Counted from the first letter of the stretch, positions 22,628 to 34,015 are shown. The stretch: DNA of 64,000 nt from Epiperipatus broadwayi (GCA_028023455.1 JAQFVV010012510.1:624001-688000); one strand, 5' to 3'. Notes: generated by a model from the sequence alone, not told the origin. A program made the numbers and translations.

Positions 22628-23924
22628 ACTGATTATTGTTTAATTTAATGTTTTAAACTTTAACAACAATACATTATATATATATTTGTGGTACCATTAT
22701 ATAAACAGAGGAGTTAATATAGTTAATATTTTTACACATTACCAGACCAATGGTCAGTCTGAGATGGTATATAAATATATAGCCCATGGGCACCTTTCAA
22801 GATTGTTGAACACCTCCCTAGCAGCAAGAAGCAACACCTTTCCTGCAGATACTTTTATTTATATTGATGGTAAATCCTCAGGCACCACCCACCCAAATCT
22901 GAGCATCATACTAACAAAACAAGGTTTTAAAATACTTCAAGCACTTGATTCACTTCACTAGCATAAAGAGCAAGAAACTGATATGCTTCAAACTACAGAC
23001 AATGTACATTAAAAGCACACATATATAAGTGACACAACTTGATCTTAATATTATATGGTAATGTATGGTGAAAGAGAATTAAGCAGAATTAACAACTTAA
23101 AACATTTATTTACAAAAAACATGGCATAATAATCAAAATAAAAAGTAAATTAAATTACAATAATTATAGAATTTTTTACTATAGAGTAGTCCCTTGTTAA
23201 ATAGGAGTAAACTCAATTACTTTTAGTTTATAAAATTTGTAAAAAGAATAAGATTTGTCTAGATTTTGAATTTATCATATATCTTTATATTTACTAGGTT
23301 TTTATAGCTTTTGTTTAGAGTACACTCTGCCCTCTTGAACATTGATTGAGATCATAACTGGCATTCCTGGCATATTTTAGCATTTGGTCACTTCTCCTTT
23401 CTGATGCAGCATAGATATTGGGTCTTGTTCAACAATACTCTTCTCTAGTGATAGGTAGGTATCTCAGCAATGGTAGCCAAAGATATTTACCATATTTGAG
23501 CTGGTCAAATGAAAGAATGGGTGGTGAACATCAGACAAACACTCCTATGATGTTTTAGCAATGCATGGTGATGTTAAGATATTCACATATATACCTATAC
23601 ATTTCTGATAAATAAACTGGACAGTTTATATAACAAACTAATAGTAGAATGAGTAATAATGCTCTACTGACTTGATAGCAAACTAAATGACAGAACTCTT
23701 AACAGTAAAACTCAACAAAACTCCACAGACTCTTCACAAAATTCATCAAAATAAATAATAGAAATTTTGTAGCTGTTATACCCTTACCAATCATTGTCAG
23801 ATACTACCACATTATTATTTAGTTTTTCAAATTCCTTTTCTTTTAATTAATTATTTAATCCTTTCTTTTTCGTAAGTACAATATTAATTAAAGTTAAATA
23901 TAATTTATCCAAACTTCAAACACT
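22628..23924. other. unidentified sequence between inverted family B copies
   Basis: Lies between the plus-strand family B copy and the minus-strand copy at 24690. A 91-codon frame at 22686 has no motif I recognise. It may be the inner part of a larger composite insertion in the RTE relic. Confidence 0.35.
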
Positions 23925-24034
23925 TTTAGCAAACTTTATTTGTACATACACCTACGTTTCGACTGACCTGCAGTCTTCTTCAGAGTAAGGCTATTCTGAT
24001 CTTCAAAAAAAACTTTATTTGTACATACACCTGA
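23925..24034 (-). ncRNA. Penelope-type hammerhead-like motif between short direct repeats
   Basis: On the minus strand CUGAAGA (23977-23983), one extra A, stem II GACUG CAGGU CAGUC, GAAAC (23957-23960 for GAAA) and GUA. The stretch aaactttatttgtacatacacct occurs at 23932 and again at 24010, so a 78-base unit is repeated around it. The extra A before stem II is also present in the other Penelope-type motifs here. Stem I pairing is weak. Confidence 0.5.
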
Positions 24035-24689
24035 TTTTGGTAATATTTAATTAAAGTTATTATCTAATCAGTTGGAAATACTAATTTACAATAAAACATA
24101 ATTTCTCCTGATCAGATAATTTATAAAATATTTTGATGTTTAATCACATCTCTAATTAAAGTTTCAATAATTATTTGTACATCGAATTATTTTCACTGAG
24201 TAACTTTGTAGTTACTGTTACATATATAAAGTTAAAATGTAATTTCTTTGTTTTACAATCCATTGGAAATTTCTTTTAGTTAAAAAACTAGATAAGTATT
24301 GTTTTAAAATAGTAACTTTAAAAACTCCTACATTACAATAGGCTTTAATCAGACTTTTGATTTATTAAAAAACATCTTTACTTTTTATCTATCAAACAGA
24401 CACCCTTTTATATTTGTTTATATCAAAAATACACATTATTTTTTTGTTCAATAAACATTTTAAAATGTTTTGTGTAACATATATATATGTGTGTGTGTGT
24501 GAGTGTGGGTGTGTGTGCACGTGTGTCACAATATAGATCTGAAATATTATTATATTCTGAAAAATGTGTTATCAAAATGTAACTGTAGTGGTTGAGATTA
24601 TAAGGTGACCCTACAAAATTAACAGTAAAAAAAGACTAAACAGGGTGATTTCAAATCTCCAAAACTTTTTACAGCTATATTTTGTAAAT
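24035..24689. other. AT-rich stretch
   Basis: No coding signal. A TG/TA-rich run lies at about 24478-24520. Confidence 0.4.
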
Positions 24690-25112
24690 CAAAATTTAAT
24701 ACACTGTACAGGTTTACACACACCTGCACATATATAATGTAATATATAAGGTATTTGAACTCAGACTTTCACATGATCCTCAATTCTCCATGCCATCTTA
24801 TATTGCTGACCCACCTGATCACACATATGTTGAAAAGATAAACCAGCAATCATCAGTTGGTCCAGATTACTATCTCCACACATATATACAATCAGTGTTC
24901 AGCTTTATATTAAAATAGACAATCTTCATACTTTAATGGACAGGCCTCAAACTAATCCAACCCATAACTCTTCAGCCATCCCTTTCATTGAAAATCCGAT
25001 GATGGAATGTTCAAAGCCCGCATTAGTGCCATGGTTATCATCCTGCCCATGTTGACATTGTTTATTCTGACCCCTCATGGTCTAGAGAATAATCCATTTT
25101 CATACATATGCA
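24690..25112 (-). repeat. family B unit, ribozyme deleted
   Basis: Minus-strand family B copy with all outer landmarks. The minus strand reads ACCAACUGAUGAUUGCUGG at the ribozyme, but the following segment with GAAA and stem III is deleted compared with 22441-22485. Confidence 0.75.
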
Positions 25113-25114
25113 AG

Positions 25115-26345
25115 GGATTTGAAAATTAAGAAGGTAAACATAAATGGGGATTATTTAAGTCATCTAGATTTTGCCCATAATGCAATTGTTTTTGTAAATA
25201 AGGCTTCAACCTTCAGGAAATGCAAGAATTATATGATGGAAATAAGAAATTAGGACTAAAGATAAATTCTAAAACAGTTAAAGAAATGTTTTCCTGAAGG
25301 TTTTTAATGATAGTGTTTTAATTTTAATTATATATTGGATTATTTCCATCTTTATATATATATATATGTCATAGCATTGGCCAGGAGGCGAACCTGCAAT
25401 AACTGTCTGCAACCAACTGCTTGCTTGCAAGGCAGCTGCGCTGAACTCTTGGCTAACAATGCTTGACGATACTCAAGAATCAGCATCCAAGTTCTATTCC
25501 CATGCTAGTAGTAGTGAGGCTAGCAAAATCTGAAGAAGAAGAGAGAATAATACCTCTCAAAACTCTGTGCATATACTAACCTGTATGCTATTACTAACAG
25601 TTGAATGTATTTGGAATATTTAAATAAAGTTAAATTTTTCTAAAGATATTCAATACTTATATTACATGGTGAAAATAATTCAATACATAAATACGATTAA
25701 AGAAGTGTCGGATGGATTTTCTCAGAAGAAAAATATAAAGATTGATAATCCCAAATTAGAAGTTTACAACTGTAAATAATACCTTGGTAAGATTGTTGAT
25801 GTAAATGGAAACATAATAGATGAAATTATTCATAGATTTAAACTTAGCTGGGGTGTTTTTAGAACTTAGTAGTGCCTATGTATTTAAAAGGAAACGTTTT
25901 TAGTATATGTGTCATTACTTTTTTACAGATGGATTTGAGACTTGAGCATTTAATAGAAGGTGGTACAGGGACTTTGGATCATTCAATAAAAAAAGGAGAG
26001 ATGTGTGATAGGAATAACAACAACGATCAAAAATGAAATATATAGATGATGGAAGAGATATGATTGACTTCACTGAAAGAATTAAAAAACTGAAATAGAG
26101 CTGAGATGGATATATTGCTAGAAGAGATAATAAAAGCGCAGCTGAATTTTCAAATTGAATCACAAGAAATTGTAAAAAAAACCTAGAAAAAGACCATATG
26201 TTAAATGGATGGATGAAATTTAAAATGTTGCTTGTGTAGTGTTGGGAAAAAAGGCTGTAGATTATAGAAAGTGGATTAAACTTGGAGGCCTTTATCGAAA
26301 AGTGGATTGATAATGGTTGAAAGTTATGATGATAATGATAATAAT
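25115..26345 (+). pseudogene. RTE-clade reverse transcriptase relic, C-terminal part
   Basis: Broken plus-strand frames give VNINGDYLSHLDFAHNAIVF, where RTE elements have HLRFADDIVL. Both catalytic Asp are changed, to His and Asn. Then come LGLKIN, YLGKIVDVNGNIIDEI, a WTL-type block, IELRWIYC and finally KKPRKRPYVKWMDEI and DYRKWIKLGGLY, which are the conserved C-terminal blocks of RTE ORFs. It picks up about 60-70 codons after the point where 21685-22044 stops, so the two are probably one element separated by the 22045-25112 insertion. Confidence 0.75.
25368..25470 (-). repeat. short tRNA-derived SINE
   Basis: Same unit as at 5815, inside the RTE relic region: gtcatagcattggccaggag at the 3' side and ttggctaacaatgc at the 5' side. 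The B box is mutated. Confidence 0.7.
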
Positions 26346-26554
26346 GAAATAATAATACTAAAGTGAATTTTTATTGATTTAAATTTATGTATAATTAACT
26401 TGTAATAGAAAATAAAATGTTAACAAACTATTTAAAAGTTAAGATTATTAGCAATGTACACATTTGCGTAGTGCTGACTAGAACAAATTTAAACATGTTA
26501 TTGATAATTATTTGATAATAATCATCTACAACAAAAACAATAATATTTCATATT

Positions 26555-26564
26555 TAAATACAAG

Positions 26565-26600
<36 letters not shown>

Positions 26601-26607
26601 CTCCAAC

Positions 26608-26652
<45 letters not shown>

Positions 26653-27240
26653 GTTGGATGTAATTAGATGGGATTTGAATCCAGGCTTTCAAGATTCCTT
26701 CAGTCATCCACTTTATTTCACACAACCAATGCACATGACCTCATATACGTGAAAAAGATAAATTATCTCCAATATACTTATTTTGTGTTGAACCAGCACT
26801 CATCAGTTGGTCCAGATCATCATCTACCACACACATACATAATCTGTGTTCAGTTTATAGTAAAAATGACTTATAGTTAACATGTGTATAACAACAAAAT
26901 TGGCCAAAAAGGACTTTGAACATGCCATCATCAGATTTTCAATAATATATATGGATGGCTGAAGAGTTAGAGAGTAGAGAAGACTGAAGCCTGTCCATTA
27001 AAGTTTGAATATTTGTTATCTTAACATAAACTGAACACTGATTGTATATATGTGTGGAAGATGGTGATCTGAACCAACTGGTAAATGCTGGTTCAGCACA
27101 AAATGTGTATATTGGAGATCATTTATCTTTTTTACATGTAAGTGATCATGTGTATTGGTTATACAATAAAATGTGAGTAATTGAACGAGCTTGAAAGTCT
27201 AGGATCAAATCTCCTCTAATAATAATATTTGTAATTCCAA
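26555..27240. repeat. family B palindrome
   Basis: A minus-strand partial unit (26555-26875) meets a plus-strand unit (26880-27240). The left ribozyme (26765-26818, minus) has CUGAUGA intact but AAAA for GAAA. The right one (27066-27120, plus) has CUGGUAA and AAAA. Both keep the CCAA/UUGG stem I, the GGA bulge or its relic and the GAUCU/AGAUC outer helix. Two (TA)n runs sit at 26568-26597 and 26611-26648. Confidence 0.75.
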
Positions 27241-27351
27241 TAGAAACGTTTGAAATTTATTATAAATTATGTAAATAAATTAAATCAATAAGAATAAACA
27301 CAGTCTTCTATTTTAAAAATAGCCCATTAATTTCAATATATATACAAAATA

Positions 27352-27595
27352 AACCACATGTAAACTTCTCCTTTATAAATCTTGATTTCTTATATGATCC
27401 ATTTTAAAGTACAAAAAATATTCCAATATTTTGACTATTCCTTTATTGTCTTTATCAGGGAACAACTTAAAATTCTTTTAAGTTGATCCTTGGTAAAGAC
27501 TATAAAAGAATATAGTCCAAATGGAGTATTTTTGCACTTCATAATAGTTTATATAATAAATCAAGATTTATAAAGAAAAAGTTTGCATGTGGTTA
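27352..27595. repeat. foldback element with fossil hammerheads
   Basis: Arms 27352-27479 and 27480-27595 are inverted copies. The right arm has CUUGGUAAA, a perfect 7-bp stem II GACUAUA...UAUAGUC and CAAA where GAAA is expected. The left arm (minus) has CUGAUAAA, GACAAU...AUAGUC and AAAA. Both boxes are decayed in each arm, but stem II and spacing persist. Confidence 0.5.
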
Positions 27596-27599
27596 GTTT

Positions 27600-28659
27600 T
27601 GTATTATTTAAATTATGGAATACTTTTTTCCTTTTTGTTTGTATTTATAGTAAATTATCCAAATGTTATTAATGTTTGCAACCAAAAAAGTTTTATTATT
27701 TTCTTTGTAAAAATTACTTTCTTTTTCTTAGACCTAGTTGAGCATGTGTTCGGTGTAATAACACTAGTATGATTTTAATGTACCCACACCAAAAGTGTGC
27801 TTAGCTGTGTCTAAGAAAAAGATACTAATTCATATGCAAAAAATAATAAAGCTTTTCTGGTTGTGGAGTTTAATAATGTTTTGCTAATTTATTACAAATT
27901 ATGTAGTGCATGCAGCAAACATGGGTATTATGGTTTGCAGTTTGATGCCTCTATTATCATGAAGAGTTCTACAGGAAAATAAAATGTTAGTTCATTTGTG
28001 AATACTAAATAAAAATATAAATAGTCTGAATTATCTATTTAAGACTTTATCTACGTTAAAAAATTCAAATAACATATTGTGCTTATATTAGTAATAAACA
28101 TCCCATGGCAAAAAAAAGCACTCCATTATATGCACATATGTAAAATAAAAATTTGATATTGGAATTGACAAATATGAGTCCCAATTCTTTAACTTTGAGT
28201 TCCAGAATCTGTCACCTATCACTGGACCACACCACATTGAGGATATCCATTATTAAAGTATTTATTCCAATCATTGCCAAGTTTTTTAACCCATTATATT
28301 TTTTATTATCAAAAATCATTTCACACCTTATTGTCCATATAGTTTTAGAGCATGTAACCAAATCATTGCATTATGTGGATTAAATATTTTAATATTGTTT
28401 GTTATTTCTCTTTTTAAATTTATATATGGAGCATGAAATACTTTTGATCTTAAGAATATACTACTTATTTTTCAAACAACTAAAAGAAGGTTTCCTCTTT
28501 TATCTTACAAAAAATACATGAAGATTCCAAATTCATTTTTAGTCAGCCATTTAAATAAACTTTCATTGGTAAGAAACTATTTAAAAATTTGAAGCAGAAT
28601 TTGATATATGACTGTGGATCATATATTTTGTGAAGATTCTTGATAATCTTATTCACTGA
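27600..28659. other. AT-rich stretch, nothing recognised
   Basis: Several 60-80 codon frames with low-complexity composition; no motif or repeat identified. Confidence 0.4.
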
Positions 28660-28764
28660 GACTTCCGTCTAAGCATACTTAACATTATCGATGCATTAAC
28701 AAACACCACTTCTCTGCTCTCTTTTCATTTTTCATGTAAATCAAGATACAATAAAAGACAAATG

Positions 28765-28810
28765 CCCCCCAAAATGCATTTCATGCTGAACCAGCACTCA
28801 TCAGTTTGCC
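28765..28810 (-). ncRNA. hammerhead ribozyme motif, family B2 copy 1
   Basis: Minus strand: GGCAAA, CUGAUGA (28798-28804), stem II GUGCU GGUUC AGCAU, GAAA (28779-28782), stem III AUGCAU, U17, then UUGGGG. Predicted cleavage between 28773 and 28772. One stem I base is mismatched (CAAA for CCAA). Confidence 0.75.
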
Positions 28811-29160
28811 CAGATCACCATCTCCCATATATATCTTTATTAAATGAAGTAATACTTATGTATGGTCATTTTTCACATTTTCTTTTTCAACCACCAAACT
28901 TACTCTACTCAGAACCTCATCTCCATTCACTTTTGATAAACTTAACTGCATTTATCATTAAACTAGAGTTTTTTCTAGCACAGATATATACTTTAATCCA
29001 AGTTAATGATTAATATATTTGATTTTCTGTATTCACACACACACGGCTTTTTCACCTTTCTTTTTCGTATATGTATTACCATTATTGATACATTAACAAA
29101 CTCCATTTCTCTCTCTTTTCATTTTTTATATAAATAAAGATACAATGAAAGACAAATGAA

Positions 29161-29205
29161 CCCCAAGATGCATTTCATGCTGAACCAGCACTCATCAGTT
29201 GGCGC
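29161..29205 (-). ncRNA. hammerhead ribozyme motif, family B2 copy 2
   Basis: Minus strand: CCAA, CUGAUGA (29192-29198), stem II GUGCU GGUUC AGCAU (closing G-U), GAAA (29173-29176), stem III AUGCAU, C17, then UUGGGG. All core positions match the hammerhead consensus and stem I pairs CCAA with UUGG. Predicted cleavage between 29167 and 29166. Confidence 0.85.
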
Positions 29206-29579
29206 AGGTTACCATCTCCCATATATATCTTTATTACATGAAGTATATTTATGTGTGGTGATTTTTCACATTTTCTTTTTCAATTGCCAAACTTATTCTA
29301 CTCAGAACCTCGTTTTCATACTTAACATTGTTTATAAGTTTTTTTAAATCATTATATTTAATGTTAACTAAACTATTTAAGTTGAAATCATCCTGAAAGT
29401 TATTATATGCTACAAATAAGACACCACAAAATGATATGCTTCCTTTTTCAATTTTATTAATTAAATTTGTATCTAGTGATGGTGGACTAAAACTAGTGTC
29501 TTGTATTATATCAATTTACATTCATGCTTTTATACATATTACATATAATTTTGGATCAATAAGATTGAAGTCTCTTTGC

Positions 29580-30134
29580 CTAATTGATAATTTTAATATT
29601 GAAATTGACAATAGGTGTAAAAATTTCCTCCAAATATAGTTCTTTGCTTGCTGATTCAATATATTTACTGTTATATTGAAAACACTCATCCATGGTGCAC
29701 AATAAATAACCTAAGATCCCCATAGCAAAGGCATTAAAAATTCTTGCTTTAATGATTTTATAAAGCTTTACTAATGAGAAAGATTTAATTTTTTTATTGA
29801 CTTTATCATTTACCAACTTGTTTAAGTACTGATTCATACTTTGTTTTGACATATAAAGTGGGATACTTACAAACAATGGTGGAGTTGTGAGACTTTAATG
29901 ATTGTAGAGAATCCGATCTCTCTTTGAAAACTATTCAAGATATTTATAACAATTTGAATATTATATACATTCTGAAAAATTATTATTACATTGTCCATAA
30001 AAGCTAGTGCTACTATGTTCATACCTAAATGAGGAAGATAAAGATCGGATATCTGGTTTTCAATATCTTTGACCATCGGATCTGTGTATACTAAAAAGAG
30101 TTTCTGCAGTAAAAAATTCTGAGTATCTTATATA
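29580..30134 (-). pseudogene. R2/NeSL-like reverse transcriptase relic, C-terminal half
   Basis: Minus-strand frame 30076-29867, extended upstream in frame to about 30110, has KLFLVYTDPMV (the block after motif B, usually ...SPLLFNLYTDPL). It then has MNIVALAFMDNVIIIF, the catalytic block normally reading A-F-A-D-D; one Asp remains and the second is Asn. After a frame shift, 29876-29580 covers the thumb region (IPLYMSKQSMNQYL, LVNDKVNKKIKSFSL). The clade call rests on general resemblance of the NDFRPI-type RT and is uncertain; the RT identity is secure. Confidence 0.6.
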
Positions 30135-30592
30135 ACCACTAAACATCACATGATCACCATTTCTTATGCTTGCTTATAACTGTTATTAAAATAGGCAAAA
30201 CTCTTCATACAGTAGTGCCACTTAGTGCAAGCCAGAGTAATCAGTGAATGCCAGAAGGCTTGTGCATAAAATCCCTATCTGGTGCCTACTCATCTAATAT
30301 TCACAGACTAGTTTCTAGCTTGTGGTTTTCATCAGTGAGCAGCCTTGGATCTGAGACCTCTGCACCTAGATCTTAGGGTCTAATGCAACCCTCCAGCAGC
30401 CACCTTTTATCTCTACTTAATTACAAAACTATGAGTCTAAAATTGAAAACAATATTTTCAATACAACTCATTAGCTTATATAGGTCTGAACTCAGTTCAG
30501 TACCAATACATTTTAATGTCTTTGATCCTTTAATAATCATATCCACCACTATCCTATTAGGTCGGATTTTGCCTGTTTTAGTATCTTATATA
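30122..30592. mobile_element. family A element with 13-bp TSD, inserted in an RT relic
   Basis: Insertion 30135-30579 flanked by agtatcttatata at 30122-30134 and 30580-30592. It starts accactaaacatcacatgat and ends ttttgcctgtttt. It has only one family A arm, followed by unique sequence that includes gtctgaactcagttcagtac, similar to a block in family C (gaactgagatcagaccc), so A and C may be related. It breaks the RT frame between motif A and motif B, which shows it moved after the LINE. Confidence 0.8.
30301..30344 (-). ncRNA. hammerhead motif, family A
   Basis: CUGAUGA at 30329-30335 and GAAA at 30313-30316 on the minus strand, stem III ACUAGU and C17 are all intact. Stem II has one mismatch (AAC against GCU) and stem I has lost pairs, so activity is doubtful. 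Confidence 0.6.
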
Positions 30593-30990
30593 GTTCTTAT
30601 TTGTGATTCTACTGTTTTAATATAGTTTTCTATTGCTTGAACCAAATATCTACATTCTGGTAACAATTGCTTTAGAACTTTAAATAAGTATATCCAATTT
30701 ACCAAATCAAAAGCTGATTTAAAATCAAATTTTATTGCAAAGTATTTTGCCAATTTTAATTCCCTGACATACTAATTCCTTTTAGAATTTTTAAAACAGT
30801 ATTCACTGTCCTTTTTTGTTTTATAGCCTGATGTGCAGTTGATAGTTTTTTTTTATTTATCAATTTGTATAATCTTTTCAATAATATCATACCTAATATT
30901 TTGGAATCAATGGCTTCAATTGAGATAGATATTAGGTCTTCTACGGTAGATGTTCGTTTAGCTCTTTCTTTCACTATACTAAACATTATT
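30593..30990 (-). pseudogene. R2/NeSL-like reverse transcriptase relic, N-terminal half
   Basis: Minus-strand frame 30986-30756: ISIEAIDSKILGMILLKRLY matches the RT block usually reading RPI-x-S...K-I-x...L-x-x-R-L, followed by QAIKQKRTVNTVLKILKGI. A frame shift then gives IKFDFKSAFDLVNWIYLFK, which is RT motif A with its catalytic Asp and the FD pair intact. Its continuation lies beyond the family A insertion, at 30110 and below. Confidence 0.7.
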
Positions 30991-31876
30991 CTTTTATTAA
31001 TTATTATTTTATTAATATTATTTTAATAAATTCATACATCTTACGAAATTGTCTGTTTGCAAATATGGGATGTGATATATTTATACTAAGATGATTAAAA
31101 TAATATATATATACTGTATGTGAACGTTAAGTAAAAAAAAAAAAAAAACAATAAAATTTTAAAATAATTAATTTAATAAATTTTTTTAAAGACATTTTTA
31201 GCTAGAATAATAAACATTTTTATTTTCAAAATGATATATTTGTCAGGAAATAACTTGTGTAAAAAGAACGAGTTTCTTTTTCTTTTTGAAAAAACTAATT
31301 CATTTGGGGATATTTAAATTTTGAATAAACTGCTGACTTTGCATAAAGTATATTTTTAAAAAAGACAAATGACAGATTTATAAAACAATTGATAGTTCTC
31401 TTTAAGTGCCAAATGTAAATTCTAAAGCTTCTAAACAAATATAATTTGGAATGGACAAAGAATTATAATTTTTCACACATAATTAACATTAAAATATTCG
31501 TTAAAAAACTATAAATTTTGCATTTACATATATATTCCATGAAATCCTTTATAAAAATCCATAAAAGCTTTTTTTAAAAAACAAACTAAAACATTGGTGT
31601 TCTCAAAAGTTATTCACTGTATACTAAAGTAAAACTAGGTATCCAGAACTCAATTCCTAGATCAATGTTATTATTATAATTATTTTTCCATAAAACCATA
31701 AAAATGTATTATGGAATTTTTTTTATCTTCTAAAGAATCTTCTTAAGAACATTAAGGTTTTAAATTTTCAGTTAATCAAATCACTGATTAATTTGCAATT
31801 CCACAAACTAAAATACTGACCGGCTTCCAAATTTGTTTTTCGAATCCACTAACAGCCATTCAAGATTGATTTATTT
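30991..31876. other. AT-rich stretch, nothing recognised
   Basis: An A-run at about 31132-31149. No coding relic or repeat identified. Confidence 0.4.
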
Positions 31877-32011
31877 TAGCATTTTATAGTTTTTTTTTCT
31901 CATGTGCCATAGCATCAGCCGGGAAGCGAACCCACCAACCCGGCACAACTGCTTGTAAAGCAGCTATCGCTGACCTCTTGATCACCAATGCTTGACTAGC
32001 ATTTTATAGTT
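31877..32011 (-). repeat. short tRNA-derived SINE with 15-bp TSD
   Basis: SINE body about 31908-31996, minus strand, with T/A tail side at 31892-31907. Flanked by tagcattttatagtt at 31877-31891 and 31997-32011, a perfect 15-base duplication. This proves retroposition of the unit. Confidence 0.9.
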
Positions 32012-33554
32012 GATGTCTACATTTATCTCTCCATTAGTATCTACAAGATGGTAACAGATTTGCTTAAGCCAAGACATTAGATAAAAATATATATTTAAGT
32101 AGTTTAACAATGTATCAATGTGCAAAAAAATAGGTGGAATTATAAATAGAATATATTAAAAATAGACTATATTAAACAGATGAAGATTAGATAGATAGTT
32201 AGTAATCTCTTTCAAATCTTCACCATTTTTTTTTGGCAGTTTTTTTTTTATTTGGAATCAATCTGGAAATCTTTATCTTTCTAGTTCATCATACGCACTA
32301 CTGAGATAACCATTAAAGGTAACGGAAGATTTAAATTGTTTCTTGGTCATAAGTATCCTGATGTCTAGTTATTCTGTGATAAAATAATGAAATGTTAGCA
32401 AAATTTTCAAGTTAGCAAATAGCATATGGCTTTCTCTGTTTACATGTAATAAGTGCTTTTAAGAAGTAGAAATAGAATTCTGTTTCTTCTCATTCAGATT
32501 CACTTTACTAGCAAAGATCATTATCCATAAACTTGTCTGGAGATATGGATATAGCACTACTATTTAAAAGCACTTGTTGTAAAAATAGAAAATAAATGTC
32601 TTTAAGTTAAAAAAAAAAATCTTAGAATTGGGTGAATCCTACATCAGTCAATGTCTGATAGATGTCACTACTATAGTTATTATAGTTATTATGTTGTGGA
32701 AATGGGAGGGAGCAGAATAAGGGAAAACTTAGACTGGGGAATGGAAAATAAAGTGGCTAACAGGTTTCTCTGGACATAATTGTTGAGAGATTCTTGACTC
32801 CGTTTAAGGAGAAGCTACAGTACATCACATCACATATAAAAAAAGTTTTTTTGTAAGTCTTAATTGAATTTCTTTATTCAGTACAACTCACAAAAGGATA
32901 AACTTTTTAATAATTGTCCAGTAGGGTTTAAGCATGGATTTAAATACTCTATCTGCTGTAAATTTGAACACCTTAACTAACCAGACATAGTTCTTAAATG
33001 TCAATTTTATAATACATTTTTATTAGTATTGATTACTAACTCTTCCTAAAGGAATTTTATATAGATTTCAATTATCTTTTATTCAGCTTTCATTCACATT
33101 AGCATATATTCATTTCAGCTGCTATATATTTAAATATATATTTATTGACAATTTAAATACAATATAAGGAAATTTTCAGAAACGTAATTTTAAACATTCA
33201 GCTAAATTTCAGAATACATTAAAAATAAATATATTTTTCATATTTGATTTTTAACATTTAAATTGGTAAACATTAATTTAAAGTGGCATTTATTTATAGA
33301 GTACACCTTTTTATCTTTAGGATATATAAAAAAATGCATTTCTTAAAATTTATTTTGCTTCAGTACGTTAAAGTGTAATATTAGTAACATATAAATAATG
33401 TCTTTACAAACACTTTAAAACACTTTTTTTTTAAAGCCTTATTTAATTTGAATATCTAGGATATATAAAAAAAAACTTATATACTATAGTAGTTATCAGA
33501 GCCGCTGTGTGTGATGTGTGGGGCACAAAGGTACTTTACCATTGGGGTGCCAAG
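32012..33554. other. AT-rich stretch, nothing recognised
   Basis: No gene recognised. A block at about 33497-33556 (gccgctgtgtgtgatgtgtg ... ggggtgccaagagacc) is richer in G than its surroundings and may be an old repeat. Confidence 0.35.
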
Positions 33555-34015
33555 AGACCAAGGTTATTAATAAAATTTATATGTAAATAAAATTTTATAT
33601 TTTTAAATCAGTTCATCATTAGAAATATGTTGAATGTAATTACTTAAACGTATTGTGACAACGGATTTCAATTTTTTAGGCACAAATTCAAAATATACTA
33701 CATATATACTCTTATCATTATGCCAAGTCAAACAGACTGACACAATTTTGTCATAATAATTAATAAAATTTATATATAAATGTTTAGATTTCTGAATCAT
33801 TTCATCCCTAGAAACACATTCTGATTGTAAATATTTATTATTTAAATCTAAGAGGAATGTTTCTTTACTTAAATTTATTGTTGCAGTTGCTATAGTCTCA
33901 AAATATATTTTATATATACACTACCATTGCACAAATCTAACCAGGCTGGGCATTTTCATCACCATGATTAATAAGATTTATATATAAATAAAAATGTTTA
34001 GAATTTCCAATCATT
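33555..34015. repeat. diverged tandem repeat, about 200-bp unit
   Basis: taataaaatttatatgtaaa (33568), taataaaatttatatataaa (33761) and taataagatttatatataaa (33968) mark three unit starts. Between them aggcacaaattcaaaatata matches a diverged tatagtctcaaaatatattt, and cattatgccaagtcaaacag matches cattgcacaaatctaaccag. Confidence 0.6.

Larger units (their letters stand above)
28660..29345 (-). repeat. family B2 tandem dimer with hammerheads
   Basis: Two units in the same orientation, offset 394 bases: cattaacaaacaccacttct (about 28694) and its diverged copy at 29090, agacaaatg... at 28756 and 29150, and the ribozyme core at 28798 and 29192. Both units share actcagaacctc and tcacattttctttttcaa. 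A third relative is in 42745-43545. Confidence 0.8.

Noticed and set aside
22686-22961. 91-codon frame between family B copies
   Set aside because: No motif, and its start overlaps a TA-rich run; probably chance.
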